DNA of 64,000 nucleotides from the NCBI GenBank assembly GCA_028532985.1, contig JANCIK010000007.1, forward strand, positions 248,001-312,000, in the 5' to 3' direction. Positions 21,595-34,000 of the stretch are shown piece by piece. The notes under the pieces were generated by a model. The model was given only the letters and a program-made list of their open reading frames with translations. It searched no databases and had not been told where the DNA came from. This stretch comes from Stropharia rugosoannulata (Eukaryota; Basidiomycota; Agaricomycetes; Agaricales; Strophariaceae). A program made the position numbers and the translations under genes. Position 1 is the stretch's first letter. Every line of letters starts with the position of its first letter.

Positions 21595-22170
21595 GCCCAG
21601 TTGTGGTAACAGCATTAAACTCAGCATGTCCTCGACTTATTTGGCACACACCAAGAAACAAAATTTGACCCAGACAGTCATAGCATACCACCTTCAGCAT
21701 GTAAATCTCAGGCATCGTACACGGGCATGAGGTGACATACCTATGAAATTTGAAGGCATGGCATTCCTTATTCTGTACCATACGCAGGCCCGATCCGCAC
21801 ATTCACCTAATCCTGCCTGTCGCGAGCAAGGCCAGAGGGCGCCCTTCTCAAGCTATGCATTTCTATTTTTAGCCTGCGATTCGACTACAACAGACTCCAT
21901 TCGTTCTTGCACACAGTAGGAAGCACATTTCAAACGAATCTTTTGCAATAAATCGGAGAGGAACGCCCTCCGTTTCCCTTGTACCTGCTGCCCCGCCTAC
22001 GTATGCTGCGCTTACCTCCTTTGGATTGCGATGAATCGTCAAAGCTGCTCTCTACCCACTCTCCATTATCCAAACGCGGTTGCACAAGTAGTCAGTTTCG
22101 TCACTCAACCCGAAGACCAAATGCTTGAAGAGGTCGCCGAACGGAACTTTCTTGGGCTCTACTGGATGAT
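21595..22170 (+). pseudogene. Chimeric relic copied from the 58.7-62.3 kb region
   Basis: Two joined pieces. 21595 to about 21843 matches the reverse complement of about 61970-62285 (for example CCAGACAGTCATAGC, then GGCATGAGG..GACATACCTATGAAATT). From about 21843 to 22170 the sequence matches the coding strand of the F-box/LRR gene at 58520-59813, roughly 58690-59103 (CTTCTCAAGCTAT, GACTACAACAGACT, CGGAGAGGAACGCCCTCCG, GAAGACCAAATGCTTGAAGAGGT). The intervening 2.87 kb of the source is absent. The relic still contains part of the F-box gene's intron, so it was copied from DNA, not from spliced RNA. Internal deletions and stops prevent translation. Confidence 0.82.
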
Positions 22171-22745
22171 CTAGATGTTAGTGAAAAGACGGGGACTAGC
22201 AGTTTTCTCTGGATACTAATTACTGCTGCAGAGCTCTCGGCGACAACTAAATACAGACACATGGTGGTTGCAAGTTGTTCAACTTCGGACATAATATCGC
22301 TAAAGGAGTGGTGAGTCACCCTCATTCCTTGGTCCGGATTTGAAGCATTTTTGCTACCTCAAGGAGTAATCTCTCCGTCTTTTACCAAATCACTGGGCTG
22401 TAAAATTAAATATACTTACGTACTTTGTATGTCCCTAATCCAGATTTAGAATATCTGCTGCCTGGAAGTATATCATGTAGATACGCCGAGATATCGATCA
22501 TAGATTCATACCAATGTTTGACGTTTAACACTGACAGACGACGCATAGCGATTCGACTAGAGCCCTCGGGGACTGCAGGGAAAGGGAGACCTGATCGGCG
22601 TTACGCCGTCTGGATTGAACTCGACTGGTTGGTAAACGTTACAACTTCAGTGATCAAGACTCGACGGAGAGCTAAATTAGGTGTAGTGAATATATTTCGG
22701 GACTAATGGAACAAACATTTTACTTTGTACATATGTATTGGCTAC
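22171..22745. other. Intergenic, nothing recognised
   Basis: A 93-codon plus-strand frame (22425-22706) shows no recognisable motif. The right end is the 3' side of secreted protein B. Confidence 0.45.
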
Positions 22746-23477
22746 TTAAAACATTGTGTGTGTGGATTTCTTTTCGCCGTTCGCTTTCGCTACAGCTTTC
22801 TTGTATGGTTCGGGGAGTTTGGAGTGCGCATGTTTGTTGTAATCGTCGACAGTCTCGTGGTCATTTGGGTTTCCGATATACAGATGTGCTTTGTCGTCAA
22901 GCTGCCTGTGGTTTCCGTGACGAGGAGTCTGAATGATGTTGCCGTCCTTGTCCTTGTACTGTCCTGTCACATGGATCTTGGGGTCACCCGATCCCTTGGA
23001 ATGTGCCAGGTTGCTAGAAAATAACACTGTATCAGCAACTTATGAATCGAATAATAATATAGATGTTAGCCTACACAACCTCAGCGGAATGCGTGCCAGC
23101 AGGCATTGAACCTGCTACGATGTCCTTGTGGAATTTCTCGGTTTGTTTTCTTTTGTCACTGTGCAGGTTCAACCTGTCCAGAGCGTTGGCCGCGTCGTGG
23201 CGGCTCTCACCCTTACGTATATGGACCTGAGGCTGTTCCTCATGCTTCTTTCCCCTGGCCACTAGCACCACCTGAGAGTTGTCGTAGTAGCGAGAGTACA
23301 GGTCGAAGGCGTCGCTCCTGGATGCGAGGTCGCTATAAATAGTCACGTTAGTATACTACTTAGCGTCGCAGGTAAAAATTACGAAAGTACTCACTTGACG
23401 TTACGCTCGGGGATGGGAATTGCAGAGCTGAGCTGGTAAAGGACAGATGCAGAAGCAAGGACAGTGAAGAAACGCAT
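22746..23477 (-). CDS. Small secreted protein B, paralogue of A
   Basis: Three exons (23395-23477, 23075-23332, 22746-23013), 202 residues. First and last exons have exactly the lengths found in A (83 and 268 nt). Signal peptide MRFFTVLASASVLYQLSSAIP, then the same conserved blocks as A: RKG...HDAANALDRLNLHS, HSAEVVNLAHSKGSGDPKIHV, NIIQTPRHGN, YIGNPNDHE, YNKHAHSKLPEPYKKAVAK, ending HTMF. The single cysteine of A is replaced (DAFDLY), leaving the mature protein without cysteine, so disulfide bonds are not part of the fold. Promoter and leader are shared with A. Function unknown. Confidence 0.82.
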
Positions 23478-23603
23478 AATATAGTATAATTTAGATAGAA
23501 GAGCGTGAAGTGGGATGTCGTTTGACTCTTTAGTGACCAGCACTAGAAGTTGTTGTGATGTACAGCGCAGCTGACGATGAGGATTAGGTGGAATCAGCTT
23601 GCC

Positions 23604-23611
23604 CTTTTATA
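23604..23611 (-). promoter_or_regulatory. TATA box (TATAAAAG) of secreted protein B
   Basis: Same TATAAAAG and same leader block as in paralogue A, about 127 bp upstream of the start codon. Confidence 0.65.
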
Positions 23612-25557
23612 CCAACGAATGGACCAGCTGTTCCCCCTTCATCCGTCCATCTCAATCATAAGATCTCGGCCGTCAACAAGTGTCAGCGGAATGGTTCACT
23701 CTACAACCTCTCATGCAAACAGAAACAGGCAAAGAAGATCTTCCATAGACTATCAGAGATGATCACTCGCGTATGGTTGACTTTGTTCGAATAAATAATA
23801 ATGTCAAATACCCTACAATTATAGAGACCACTAAAGTCGGGCCTGGATGGTATGTATCCAGTTCAGGTCCATGGTTCTTTGCATATCACCATAATAAATC
23901 AACGATACTGAATTCGTTAATATAACGTTTGAAATCTTGATATAAGAACCACGTCGCAGACAAACGTATGAGAAAACTTCAGGAAAACTCGAGACAGCTT
24001 GCATCTTTTACATTCTCACACGTAGCAGAAAGTAACAGAGCGCGTGGTGATCAAATTTTACCAGTGGATACTCGTCTCTCTTACTCACACGAGCTATCAG
24101 CAGCTTGCCCTGGGCCAGTTGGTACAAGTCGATACGTCGCAATCAAAGCGTGTCCAATTCTGAAGCGCAAAATTCTTGAAACGTAGATCAATCACTGAGA
24201 AGGAAGTCTTTTGATAGTCACAATGTTAACACTTTGCACAGCACCTCTAACAAACGGACCCAGATCAGATGTCAATGTGGTGATGGTGTGATGGTTGTCT
24301 AGTCGTCCGTGGGAAATGCTCCCTTGACCATGTGGTAGTCAGCGCATATACTGTAGCTTGAGCGAAGAAGCACAGAGAAGCACGCAGCCTTGTCAAGTCC
24401 GTTTCGTCGCAAACAGACCTGTATATTTCAATGGCCGACGAAGTTCTCACAAGGACAGTGTTTCCGGGTAAAGATATTTGAAACCGGCAACGAAATCAGT
24501 GCACTACAATGTACATGCTACTACATGGTTGATTCAGCTTTTGTGGGCATGTTTAGTGTAATTTACAATCAGATGCATCTATGTAATAAGAAGATAACGA
24601 TTGAAGCGTTACTTTACTTTGACACTCTACCTATAAGCTTTGTATAAGCTAGATATGAATTTCTGAGTCCTTGGCATATCATACTTATTCCAGTGACTAG
24701 ACCAAAACTATCGGTCTAAATGGCCATGTGTTGCAAAATTCTTCTGGACACTGGGAAATCATACTACTCGCGTTTGTCGGTGACCGGTGAGCTCTCATAA
24801 TTTGACCTAAGAGTACTATGTAATTAGAATATTACGCTTCAGAACTCCGAGCGCTTATACTCTAGTTCAACTATAATTCCAGTGTACTCAAGCACTCTGC
24901 ACACAGTACCTATCAAGAACTTTTTGTCTCTTGAGTCTTCACAGGGGCGGTGGGCCCAAATACTACGGTGGGTAGGCCTAAATTAGCGCTCCCCTTTTCG
25001 GTCTACCTACCCCATATATGCCTTTCTCAAAGCTAGCCGATCTCCATGAGCCGTTAAGCCCGGGATGACAATGAGCGTGTGCGGCAGGCGCTCGGTACAT
25101 ACATATGCAATACATAAGTCGTGTCCAATTACCTAAAGCTCATGTTAAATTTCACATAGTTTCTTTCTAGCCTCTGACCGAGAAGATTTTGGTATATTGT
25201 CCTCGTGAATGATGCCAACATCGTCATTTCAACGCGTTTTATCTGGGGGTGGATCCGCAATGTGGCACCATGTGCCATGCTATAGGACCCGAGACTCGAG
25301 GCTCATTGCTTGTGCACCATGCAGCGCTTTGAGGTTCTAGTTTGACGAAGCCCAAGGAGGCACCAGAACACAGTTACTCCGAGACGTCGGTTAAGGGCTA
25401 TACCACGATGTTTCAAAAATTCCGATCCTGTATGGCACTCGTTTTAGATAATATTTATTCAAACCAGTCATGCTTATCAAGGTACACCAGGTGTTTTCAA
25501 GTTTCCTACCCTTTTTACCTACAACTTAACGCTTCAATTAATAAGAAGAGGGGTGCT
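23612..25557. other. 2-kb gene-free stretch
   Basis: AT-rich, with no frame showing a family signal, no recognisable transposon ends and no splice-linked exons. Nothing can be supported here beyond the promoter of secreted protein B at the left. Confidence 0.5.
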
Positions 25558-26898
25558 TCAACAAGGTCTGCAATAAGGGCGGAACATGAGCACGTTTAGA
25601 GAAACTTGGTTGCAAAAAAGACGTACACCGCCGTCGATAAGTACGGTCTCCCCATTCACGAACCAGTTTGTGACCAAGAATAGGACGAGGGAGCCCATAT
25701 CATGTCGAGTTCCCGCAGGATTATTTGAAGGAACTTCGAAGCTGTATTTCTTGTCCGGAGCAATAGTCGTGACATTATTTGCGTCCATTTGCCCTGGGTT
25801 AGACATCTGAGATGAATCATGTTAAGTAGATCAAGCTGACTCCAAAATCACAAAGAGAAGCCAAACCTCCGTTGGGAAGAGTCCTATGTCAAGCATTTAT
25901 TAGTCCTCCATCAATTGTGATGCCCACTCAAATTAACTGACCCGGTGCAATGCCATTAACTCTGATTCCCAGAGGCAGTAATTCATGGGCCAAGGCAGCA
26001 GTTCCAAGACCAATGGCACTCTTTGAGAATGTGTACGGGAAGGTAAAGCCACTGGTCGCAACATCCTGATGTCATTTTTAGGAAGGTAGTGAAGACAATA
26101 GTGTTGTGTAGAACCAGCAACAATGATCCATACCTTAGTCCAACCGTTCATACTGCTTGTCATGATGACCTGAGGCACGAAACGTTTACCACCTGGGCTA
26201 GCCTTCCACCTCTCGAGTAACGGTAAAAAAGCGATTGTGAGCCAGTAAGGTCCAACAGCGTTCGTGTTGTAAACATCAGTGAACATATCCTCTGAGACTG
26301 GGTCGAATAAGGCTTTAACAAACGCCTCTGCGGTGGGCGGATTTTCTGCAGAAAACCCAGATGGGCGCTCGAAATGACCCGTTGTTATACCTGCGTTGTT
26401 GAACAGGACTGTCACGCCGTTTTGCTCGCGTTCCCCGATGAGCGCAGCGAGGCGGGCGGCTTCTGACTGAGAAATTGCAATAACAAAAAATCATTCAACT
26501 GCTCCTATTAGTACTAGTACAATATCTCCTTACCTTTTTTCTGACATCTCCCTGAACACCATGTATACTCCCCATATCTGACTTTGCGCCGTCATTATAT
26601 AATTTTGCCACCCTGTAAAACAGTTGAGCTGCCTGTAGAGATCTTGGTGAGGAATGACTAACTTGTCGAGTTGCTCTTGATCAGGCCCAATAATGTAGAC
26701 TTTTGCGCCATTGGCCACTAATGTCGACGTGATCATCAAGCCTATGCCCTGTGGAAAGAGCGTGAGATACGTTGAGTGGCATGGGGTTCACTGAGTACGA
26801 CTCACAGTCCCACCACCTGTGACCACCGCAACCACGCCGCGAAGATCAAACATACTAGTTGCGGTGAGACCATCGAGGATATCGCCTGTCGTTGGCAT
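25558..26898 (-). CDS. Short-chain dehydrogenase/reductase, paralogue 3
   Basis: Paralogue of the gene at 16794-18051. Seven exons: 26806-26898, 26663-26748, 26534-26612, 26134-26466, 25942-26065, 25867-25883 and 25558-25806 (981 nt, 326 residues). The first six exon lengths are identical to paralogue 2, including the 17-nt exon. Motifs: TGGGTGIG, VTVLFNNAG, MTSSMNGW, YTFSK, RVNGIAPG, LIDGGVR. The stop codon that follows LIDGGVR in paralogue 2 is CTT here, so translation runs 20 residues further (LFCNQV... to PYCRPC). A TATAAAAG at 26984-26991 lies about 86 bp upstream. The catalytic residues are intact; the tail extension may be harmless. Confidence 0.87.
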
Positions 26899-26983
26899 TT
26901 TAAGTTGTGGATATGGCGGAGTATCTGTGCTAGATAAAGTGGGTTCTGGGAGAACTTGCGAACTTGAGAAGGTTCCTGCCTTA

Positions 26984-26991
26984 CTTTTATA
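26984..26991 (-). promoter_or_regulatory. TATA box (TATAAAAG) of SDR paralogue 3
   Basis: TATAAAAG on the minus strand, 86 bp upstream of the start codon at 26898. Confidence 0.5.
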
Positions 26992-27113
26992 GGTGTATAT
27001 TAGTCTATCAATATCCCCGGCCCGTCTTCAAAATAGAGTAAGCTTCAAGTAGAATAACGTCTTATAAACAAGGCTATTAACAGGAATGTAAGATATCACC
27101 ATAAATATCCCTA

Positions 27114-30043
27114 TTACCATGACGTAGCCTGGCCGGCCTCACCGCTTTCCGCACGACCGTAAGCTTTTTTTATCCATGCTTCGTCTGCCACAGGTTTAAT
27201 TTTCTCCCAGTCAACGCGCTCATTCTGTTCATCCAGTAGTACGTTATGTCTATTTATCGATGTCAAAGTCTCTAAAAAATTTAACTGACTGTGGTAAAAG
27301 CACTTACGCATCAACAAGGTGTCGGCGGACATCCTCGAGCCGCCAAAGTCGTAGGGACTTCGTGTCCGCTGGACAGCGCAAACAACGGTGATTCGATACC
27401 TGGGCGAAGCCGATAAAAAGCATTTCTCGCTTGGTCTCATGGCCCAATGGAGGTTCGTAAAGAATATCCGTTCCACTGACTGGCTTTCGTACTCCATGCC
27501 TAGAGGTCAAAGTCAGATACTTGTTGATTCGGAGGTTCCGATTACGGTGAACTTACACTTCGCGGACATGAAGGGCTACCTCTGGCCGTGTGCAGCACTC
27601 ACGAGGAAAATCTGAGCAATGCCCGCAGAACCATGCCTCTTCCCAACCATATGGCCACGGCTTCTCTAAGAACAGGATAGACTTGGTCAGGTCGGACGAC
27701 GCAACGTCAAACGATGGCACATGACAATGCGCCAATGTCCCATAATGAACTCCTTGAGCAGCGAAGGTGTGCTGGAGCTGGAATACACTCTAAGCACTTT
27801 GGTAGGTAGATATATTAAAGCTCACGCACACATTCCCTCCAGTTCATTGCGTCAAGTCCAAAAACCGAGTGTTTCCTAGTGAACGCGCAAGTTTTGCAGA
27901 AGAAACGGTAGTTCAGGGAATCGAAGTCTTCAGCTCGGGTGGAGCTCAAGTCCATGCCGACCAGAGCTGCAATGACCTCAAGAGCCTGGCGTCCAATTGC
28001 ACTGTACTTCAAGTGAGGAGGGGGATGTTCATAAGTTCCGATTGGGTATTGCACTGCATGATCGGTCTGGTCATAGCACCACCAGTTATCCTTCCCTGCA
28101 TCGCCCCATCCAATGAGGATCTGATTTCTGCCGCGTAAAGAGTAGCGATCACACGACTTTTCGAACAAAGCTATTGTCAGGTTCAAAACCGAAACGTTCG
28201 TAGAGTCGCTGAGTTGCTGCGGGGAAACAAAGTCCGCACTGTGTACGAGCTCCGCGAGAGTCCTCTTTCTGCCTTCGATCACATCGGTGACATAATGAAC
28301 TATCTGTTCTTGCACGCCTGAATCTTCCGGGAAGTCTTGCTCGTGTGCGTGTTCATACGCTTTATCCTTTACGTATTCTTGTATTATTGGCCAGTCAAGT
28401 ATGGGGCGGTAATTTGGCACGAATGATGACGGCTCTGGCTTCAGGTATTGCGAAGCAATCTTTTTATATCTGGCCGATGTCACATATACACGGAGGTCGT
28501 ATGCAGCTTTGCCTAGCTTCTCTTCCCGCGCAATTTCTTCTCGTCTAACAAGATTTTCAAATTCTATGAGGAGTTTACGAGTTGCTGGACAGGACCTTGA
28601 ATCACTGATGCTATATGTACGGTATACGAACGGTCAAGACGCTCACCACTTCTGCTCAATTTATATGCTTTACTATGCGACCACGCCGTTATGCTGATCA
28701 GTGTGATCTGCTCGTGCGCGTAACTTATGTCTTGTTCATCGTAACCCAGACGGGCTAAAATGTTGTGACCTCTGCAGGAAAACATTTGTTAGATAAACGG
28801 AAGGACAGTCGGGAAGCAGTTCAAAGGGCACCAACGTTGTCAGAGCCCTGGAAAAGCAGCTCTCATAGTGTGATTTGCATCTCAAATAAATGCCGTTGGA
28901 CCAACTTTCGCATTTAATCACATACTATAAAGGAGTGAGAAATATCTAGGCATACGGATACATTTATACAAAGCATACCTCCATATAATGCTCAGCGAGA
29001 GCCTCATGCTCCTGAACAAATTGACGAAACGCTTGGTGAGAGTCTTCACCGGAAGCTTCTAAAAAATCAAACAGCTTGTTCGCCATTTTAACTGCATCCT
29101 TTCTGGAGTATTTTGGTGTAGTCCATTCGTAGTCGTTAGAGCTCGGATAACGATATGCAGCTAGACAGATAACGTTAATAATCGGATAACAGCAAAGAGA
29201 AATAAGAGAGTCGTACTTATTGTTTTGAACGTTTTACGTGATATACGCCAGATTGCATCCTCAATTTTGGGGTATTTCTGAATGATGTGTTCGACGGAAG
29301 ATAACAAGTAGTCATTGGGGTAAAAGAGCTCCTAAAAGAAACTGCATAATTATCTGAAAACGGATCCATTCTATTGAATGAACCTACGAGGGAGTGACAT
29401 TGAATACATTTTCTCTCTCGATACGCAAAGTCCACAAGGGTGTAAAACCTGCCGCATTGCTAGATTCCAATGAGTAAGGAAATGTACGCGAAAAGGGTTA
29501 GATAACTGACGTCGCACGTAGCTGGACCAAAAAGTAACGAAACCCATTTCGGCGGTGGGGTATCTTCAGGAGAGCACGGAATATCGGGATGAGCCAGGAA
29601 GCTGTTCCTCCATATTGCGGATGAGTCTTTTCTAAGAAGTAGGTTTCTAAAACCTCGTGTTGTCTGAATAAAGTGGTATAGATCTATGGGATGGAGAAAT
29701 CCGAGGATCTGTGACTGATATTAGTGAGCCAATACACCATTCAAGCTGTCGTATTTACCAGCAGAAACAGCTCTGGTGGAAACTTTGACGTGAGCTCAGA
29801 TAGATTTACAGACTTGGTCCAGTATTTCCTGTGCTTCTCTCTGTGTGTCGAGAAAAGATAGTGAGCAACATAGTTGCCTATAAAGCTATCTTAAATACCA
29901 CTATAGAAGCCCGTCAAAGCAAGCACACCTTTATATCCAGTCCGCAGCAATTTGGAGCCAGATATATGCGCGAGGGCGAGGAAGTCATCCTGATCCAGCT
30001 CTCCAAAGACTAATGCATCTGAAGGCAGTGACTCCGAGTCCAT
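27114..30043 (-). CDS. F-box protein with CxxC zinc-binding pairs
   Basis: Multi-exon gene (at least ten exons with 45-70 bp introns). The F-box region spans an intron near 29720-29760 and reads SKFPPELFL...QILGFLHPIDLYHFIQTTRGFRNLLL..SSAIWR, the usual Agaricomycete F-box-domain form. It is followed by a CDQCGRFYTLVDFAYRERKCIQC pair of CxxC motifs. A central helical region comes next (exons around 27815-29110). Near the C-terminus is a second cysteine cluster, WFCGHCSDFPRECC...HVREV. The last exon ends GEAGQATSW at 27114. The start at 30043 (MDSESLPSDAL) and the first intron, placed by phase only, are the least certain part. Probable role: Skp1-binding subunit of an SCF ligase; target unknown. 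Confidence 0.75.
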
Positions 30044-31046
30044 TTAGATGGCGGAAGTTGGGCGGAAGCAGAAAGAAGGTGTTTAGATCCCTGTACAGAC
30101 CAAATAAACACATGAGGATTTAGACAGATGGCGGTGCTCATAAATAAAATGGTCGCACGACAGCCAATTGTTATTCGATACCTAACCTCGTCCTTCGCCG
30201 GTGCTTTCGACAGTGTTGAAGCATCTGGGTAGTTGTTCGATGGTGACCTTAGGTACATCCAAGCTATTGGGTCTAACAACCATGTCATTGACGGCTGCGA
30301 TGGACGTCATGGACGAGTGAGTGTAAGCAGAAGCTCAAGCGCTCACCGGCACCAATCACTTTAGGCAGGTTACAATTTGCATCTCCGCGTAAACGTTTGA
30401 AATCTCATTTTGAATTTACATAACTAATTCTTCATAATACAAATTCAATTGAACAATCGTTAATGAACAATAACGGTTATCTAGCCCATGACAATGAGCA
30501 GCGGCATACTAAAACAATACACGAATGTCCCGGAAGACGTCACAGACATAGGACTTCAGGCCTGGCGTAACAACAGACAACGATGCAAATAATAGGAATG
30601 GAAGAAAAAATAATTACGGGTGGGAGAAAACATAAAATAGTGGTGGCGGAGAGAAGGCGCAGGTAGTAGCAATGCAAAGAGGGGCTGACAGAAAAAGAAT
30701 ACATGACTTTTTGGTTATGAACGATGTCGACTTCAGGGAAAGAAAGCGTGATGATATCTTCGTGGGGTGGCAATCGGAAGCGGGGGAAAAGGTTTCGACG
30801 GCAATAATAAGCAAAATGATTTTGGTGTGGGTAGCAGCAGGAAAGCGAAAGCGGTTAAGACAGCAATTGCAAGGGGCATAGCGATCGGGCAATAATTAGA
30901 ACTGAACCTGGGGGAATGAGAATGAAAAGCAGCGGAAACTAAGTAGCAAGCATAGAAAGGAGGTGAACGTAAAGGGCGGCATCAAGCGCGGGGGATCTCG
31001 TCATGAGCAGTCGTAATGTGGAAGAGGGACAGACAAGAGAAGGTCC
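30044..31046. other. Intergenic: F-box promoter and 3' side of RING/RRM gene
   Basis: No supported coding sequence. A 92-codon minus-strand frame at 30010-30288 overlaps the presumed F-box start and has no family signal. 30.5-31.0 kb is probably the 3' untranslated region of the next gene. Confidence 0.45.
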
Positions 31047-34000
31047 TCAAGGAAGATTGGTCAATCGCTCGGCCAAAGCTTGTACAACCTGCGGGTCAAC
31101 TCCGAACTCCCTTGCAAGTTGTTCGAGTCGAGTTGGCGAGGTGATGTTTTGCTTAAACAAGGACTCGTTCTGAGCCGGAGGGGTTCTCAGAACTCCTGAA
31201 CCACTGATGCTTGACAAGGACAAGTCAAAGACATCAGAGCGGCCGCGATCAGGTAATGGCAAGGAGACGGTGTTAGCCAGTTCGGCGAGCATACGAGTCT
31301 GCGGAGTAGTGAAAGCTGAAAGATTTCAGTAAATGTAAAGACGGCAGTCAAAGTTGCGATAATATACCTTTGCAGTCCAGCGCGGTGTGCAACAGATCAA
31401 TAGCGAGGCCTACAGTGAACTCTTCCTCTTGATGTTTAGGCCCTGATTTAGCATTTTCTGCAGCTTTGCGTATACGAGGCATGAGGGTCTGGATAGCGGC
31501 TACAAATAATAGGATTAGATATGTAAAATGGGGTCATCTTCGTATACTTACTGTAGGTAGTATCTATGAATAACGAAAAAATGTCAGTTTTCCTGAAAAT
31601 CGCAAGAACACTCAAAACCGCTCACCGAACAGCATATCCCTGATTCTGTAGGATGGGAACCCTTTGTTCTCCCCATCGGCGGGGAACTTGCTCAGGATGC
31701 TAATGAGACAATGGAAAGGTAATGACGGGACTTTGAGGAAATGAGACTAGAGACTACAGTCAGCGAGGTCGCCCAAGACCCTAGAAAAAAACATTGACTG
31801 ACGTCCTGCTCTCGAATGAGGTACGCTAACGACGATATTTCCTGTTCCGTCAGGACCGGGCGATCCGGCGTATTGAACACTCGACTCCCGTCGAGACCAT
31901 TGAGGGACGACCTCGAGACGTCAAAGTTGCCAAGCCAGTTGGGGAAGAGCTACGTCGAATTATAGTATCAGACAAATGCGCTTGTACCTGAAATGAAAGA
32001 AACACTTACATCGTGCATCAATTCCTGCTGTCCGCTTTTAGTTATAGTAACACCGCGAGCTCGTCGACCACGACCGAGAACGCTTCCCCTTTCCTTTTTT
32101 CCCGAGGCCGAGCTGGTTTCTCCACGAAGAATCGCTCCGGCAATTTGCGCATCTTTAACTTCGACATATGCATGGCTCAAGGTCTTGCCTTTGCTATCGA
32201 GCAGAACGTGAACCCTTTCAACAGGTTGCTGGAGCCAGCTTTTGATAAGTTGAGGGGTGATATCCTGTAAGACATCAGCGGGCCGCATAAGCGAGTCAAT
32301 GTCATAGACAACGTACCCAAGGAACGTTGTCAATTCTCAAGACAACATTCTCTTCACTCCTGTGCCTATACCCAGGCGAAATATTGAGAAGCGAGTGACT
32401 TTGGGAGTAATCTTGTTTCTGGTGCTCCAACTTCGGCGTCGACGCTCGAAGTTCGTCAAGATCAAGGCCAAACTCGAAGGCGCTCTCCAAATCTCCATTG
32501 AGGTTGTTCGCTTCGTCAAGATCAGAACCATTCGGGCTGCTCATGGAGGAGAATAGGGGCTCCATGATGAGTGCATTGGCTAGAAGGGACTTGTTACCAC
32601 TAGTGCTGTTGGAATCTTCGCTTGAATTGGAGTTAAAGTCCTTGCCAGACTTTCCACCAGGCTTCGAGGTGACAAGATCGAATTTCACAACGCTCTGCTT
32701 GCAGACCGCGCATTCCATGTTCTTCTCCCCGACGATGTTTACTGCGCTCGTCAAGCAACTAGAGCACAAGGGATGTCTACATGGCTGGAGGATAGCGAGC
32801 CGTTCTGGTTTTGAAGCTAGACAGACAGAACAGCCCGTATGCATTTCCAACTGGGAACCTAGTTCGTCAGGAGCGCCTGAATGCGGATTTTGGCGACCAC
32901 CTCTTGACGAAAAGGAGAGGTCGGAAGCAGCATTCGGATGCATTGACGCTGGCAACTGCATGGGTAAAAGGGAGTGCTGGTGCATCGGGGGGAAAGAAGG
33001 GGTAGGATACACTTGAGAAGCGACGTGATTGTACATAGGCTGAAAGCGCTCCACGGTGGGGTAGAAAAGATGTGCATTTTGACGTACATCGTCAAGGTAA
33101 GGTTTTTGAAGAGACGACTGACGGGGTGCCTGGAAATGATGGTCAACGGTTTGCGCGATACCATTCAGGACATGACCGTTTAGCAATCCCATAGACGTAT
33201 TGCCAGGATGGAACGGATCAACGAATGCAGGTTGATTGAAGCTATCCTGGTGCCCTTGTGAGAGCCGAGATGCAAAGGTTGGATATCCAAAAGAGTGGGA
33301 CTGTAAAGCTTGCAGATTCCGAGAGAAAGAGTCCTCAACTTCCGACTGATTATCGTATTCAAAATCATTCTCGTCAATGTCGAACAGATCAAGAGAAGTA
33401 TCATGTTCAAGAGTCAGACTCAGGTTGCCATTTCTAGTACCCATATTATGGGCATTGGAGACCTGACATGCACACCATTTAGTCTAAGACCATGCGCATG
33501 ATGAAGGTGACGTACGGATCCGAAGGCTTCACGTCTACGCGGCTGCGCAGGATCAGTCACGCTGCCCTTGAGCTTAAGTTGCCTCGCAAGTGCGCGATTG
33601 GGTGGAGGTGTCGACATGAGATTTAAAGAGTGATTGAGCGAAGTCGCGCGACGCTGTTGTAAAGGAGACATCGGAGGTGGTGCCCGATTCTGGTTTGCTG
33701 ACATCACAGGTGGAGACGGAGGAACGCGAGAATGAGGAAGAGAGGTTTGGGATTGTGCCCGGGGCCTTGTCGTGACAGGCAAGCTATTCATTCTGCGGTG
33801 GGTAGTGAAACTAGACGAAGAAAGAATATCTGAAAAAGACAGCGCTCATCAGAGGTGGAATCTTCATGGGAAGAAGAGGTTTCAATATAAAACTTACCAT
33901 CTTCAGTTGGTAGCATCATCGAGTCGTTTGCAACATCTGACAACGACATGTCACTGGCTATATGCGCTCCAACTTCGGTCAAAGATGACTAGAAAGGCCG

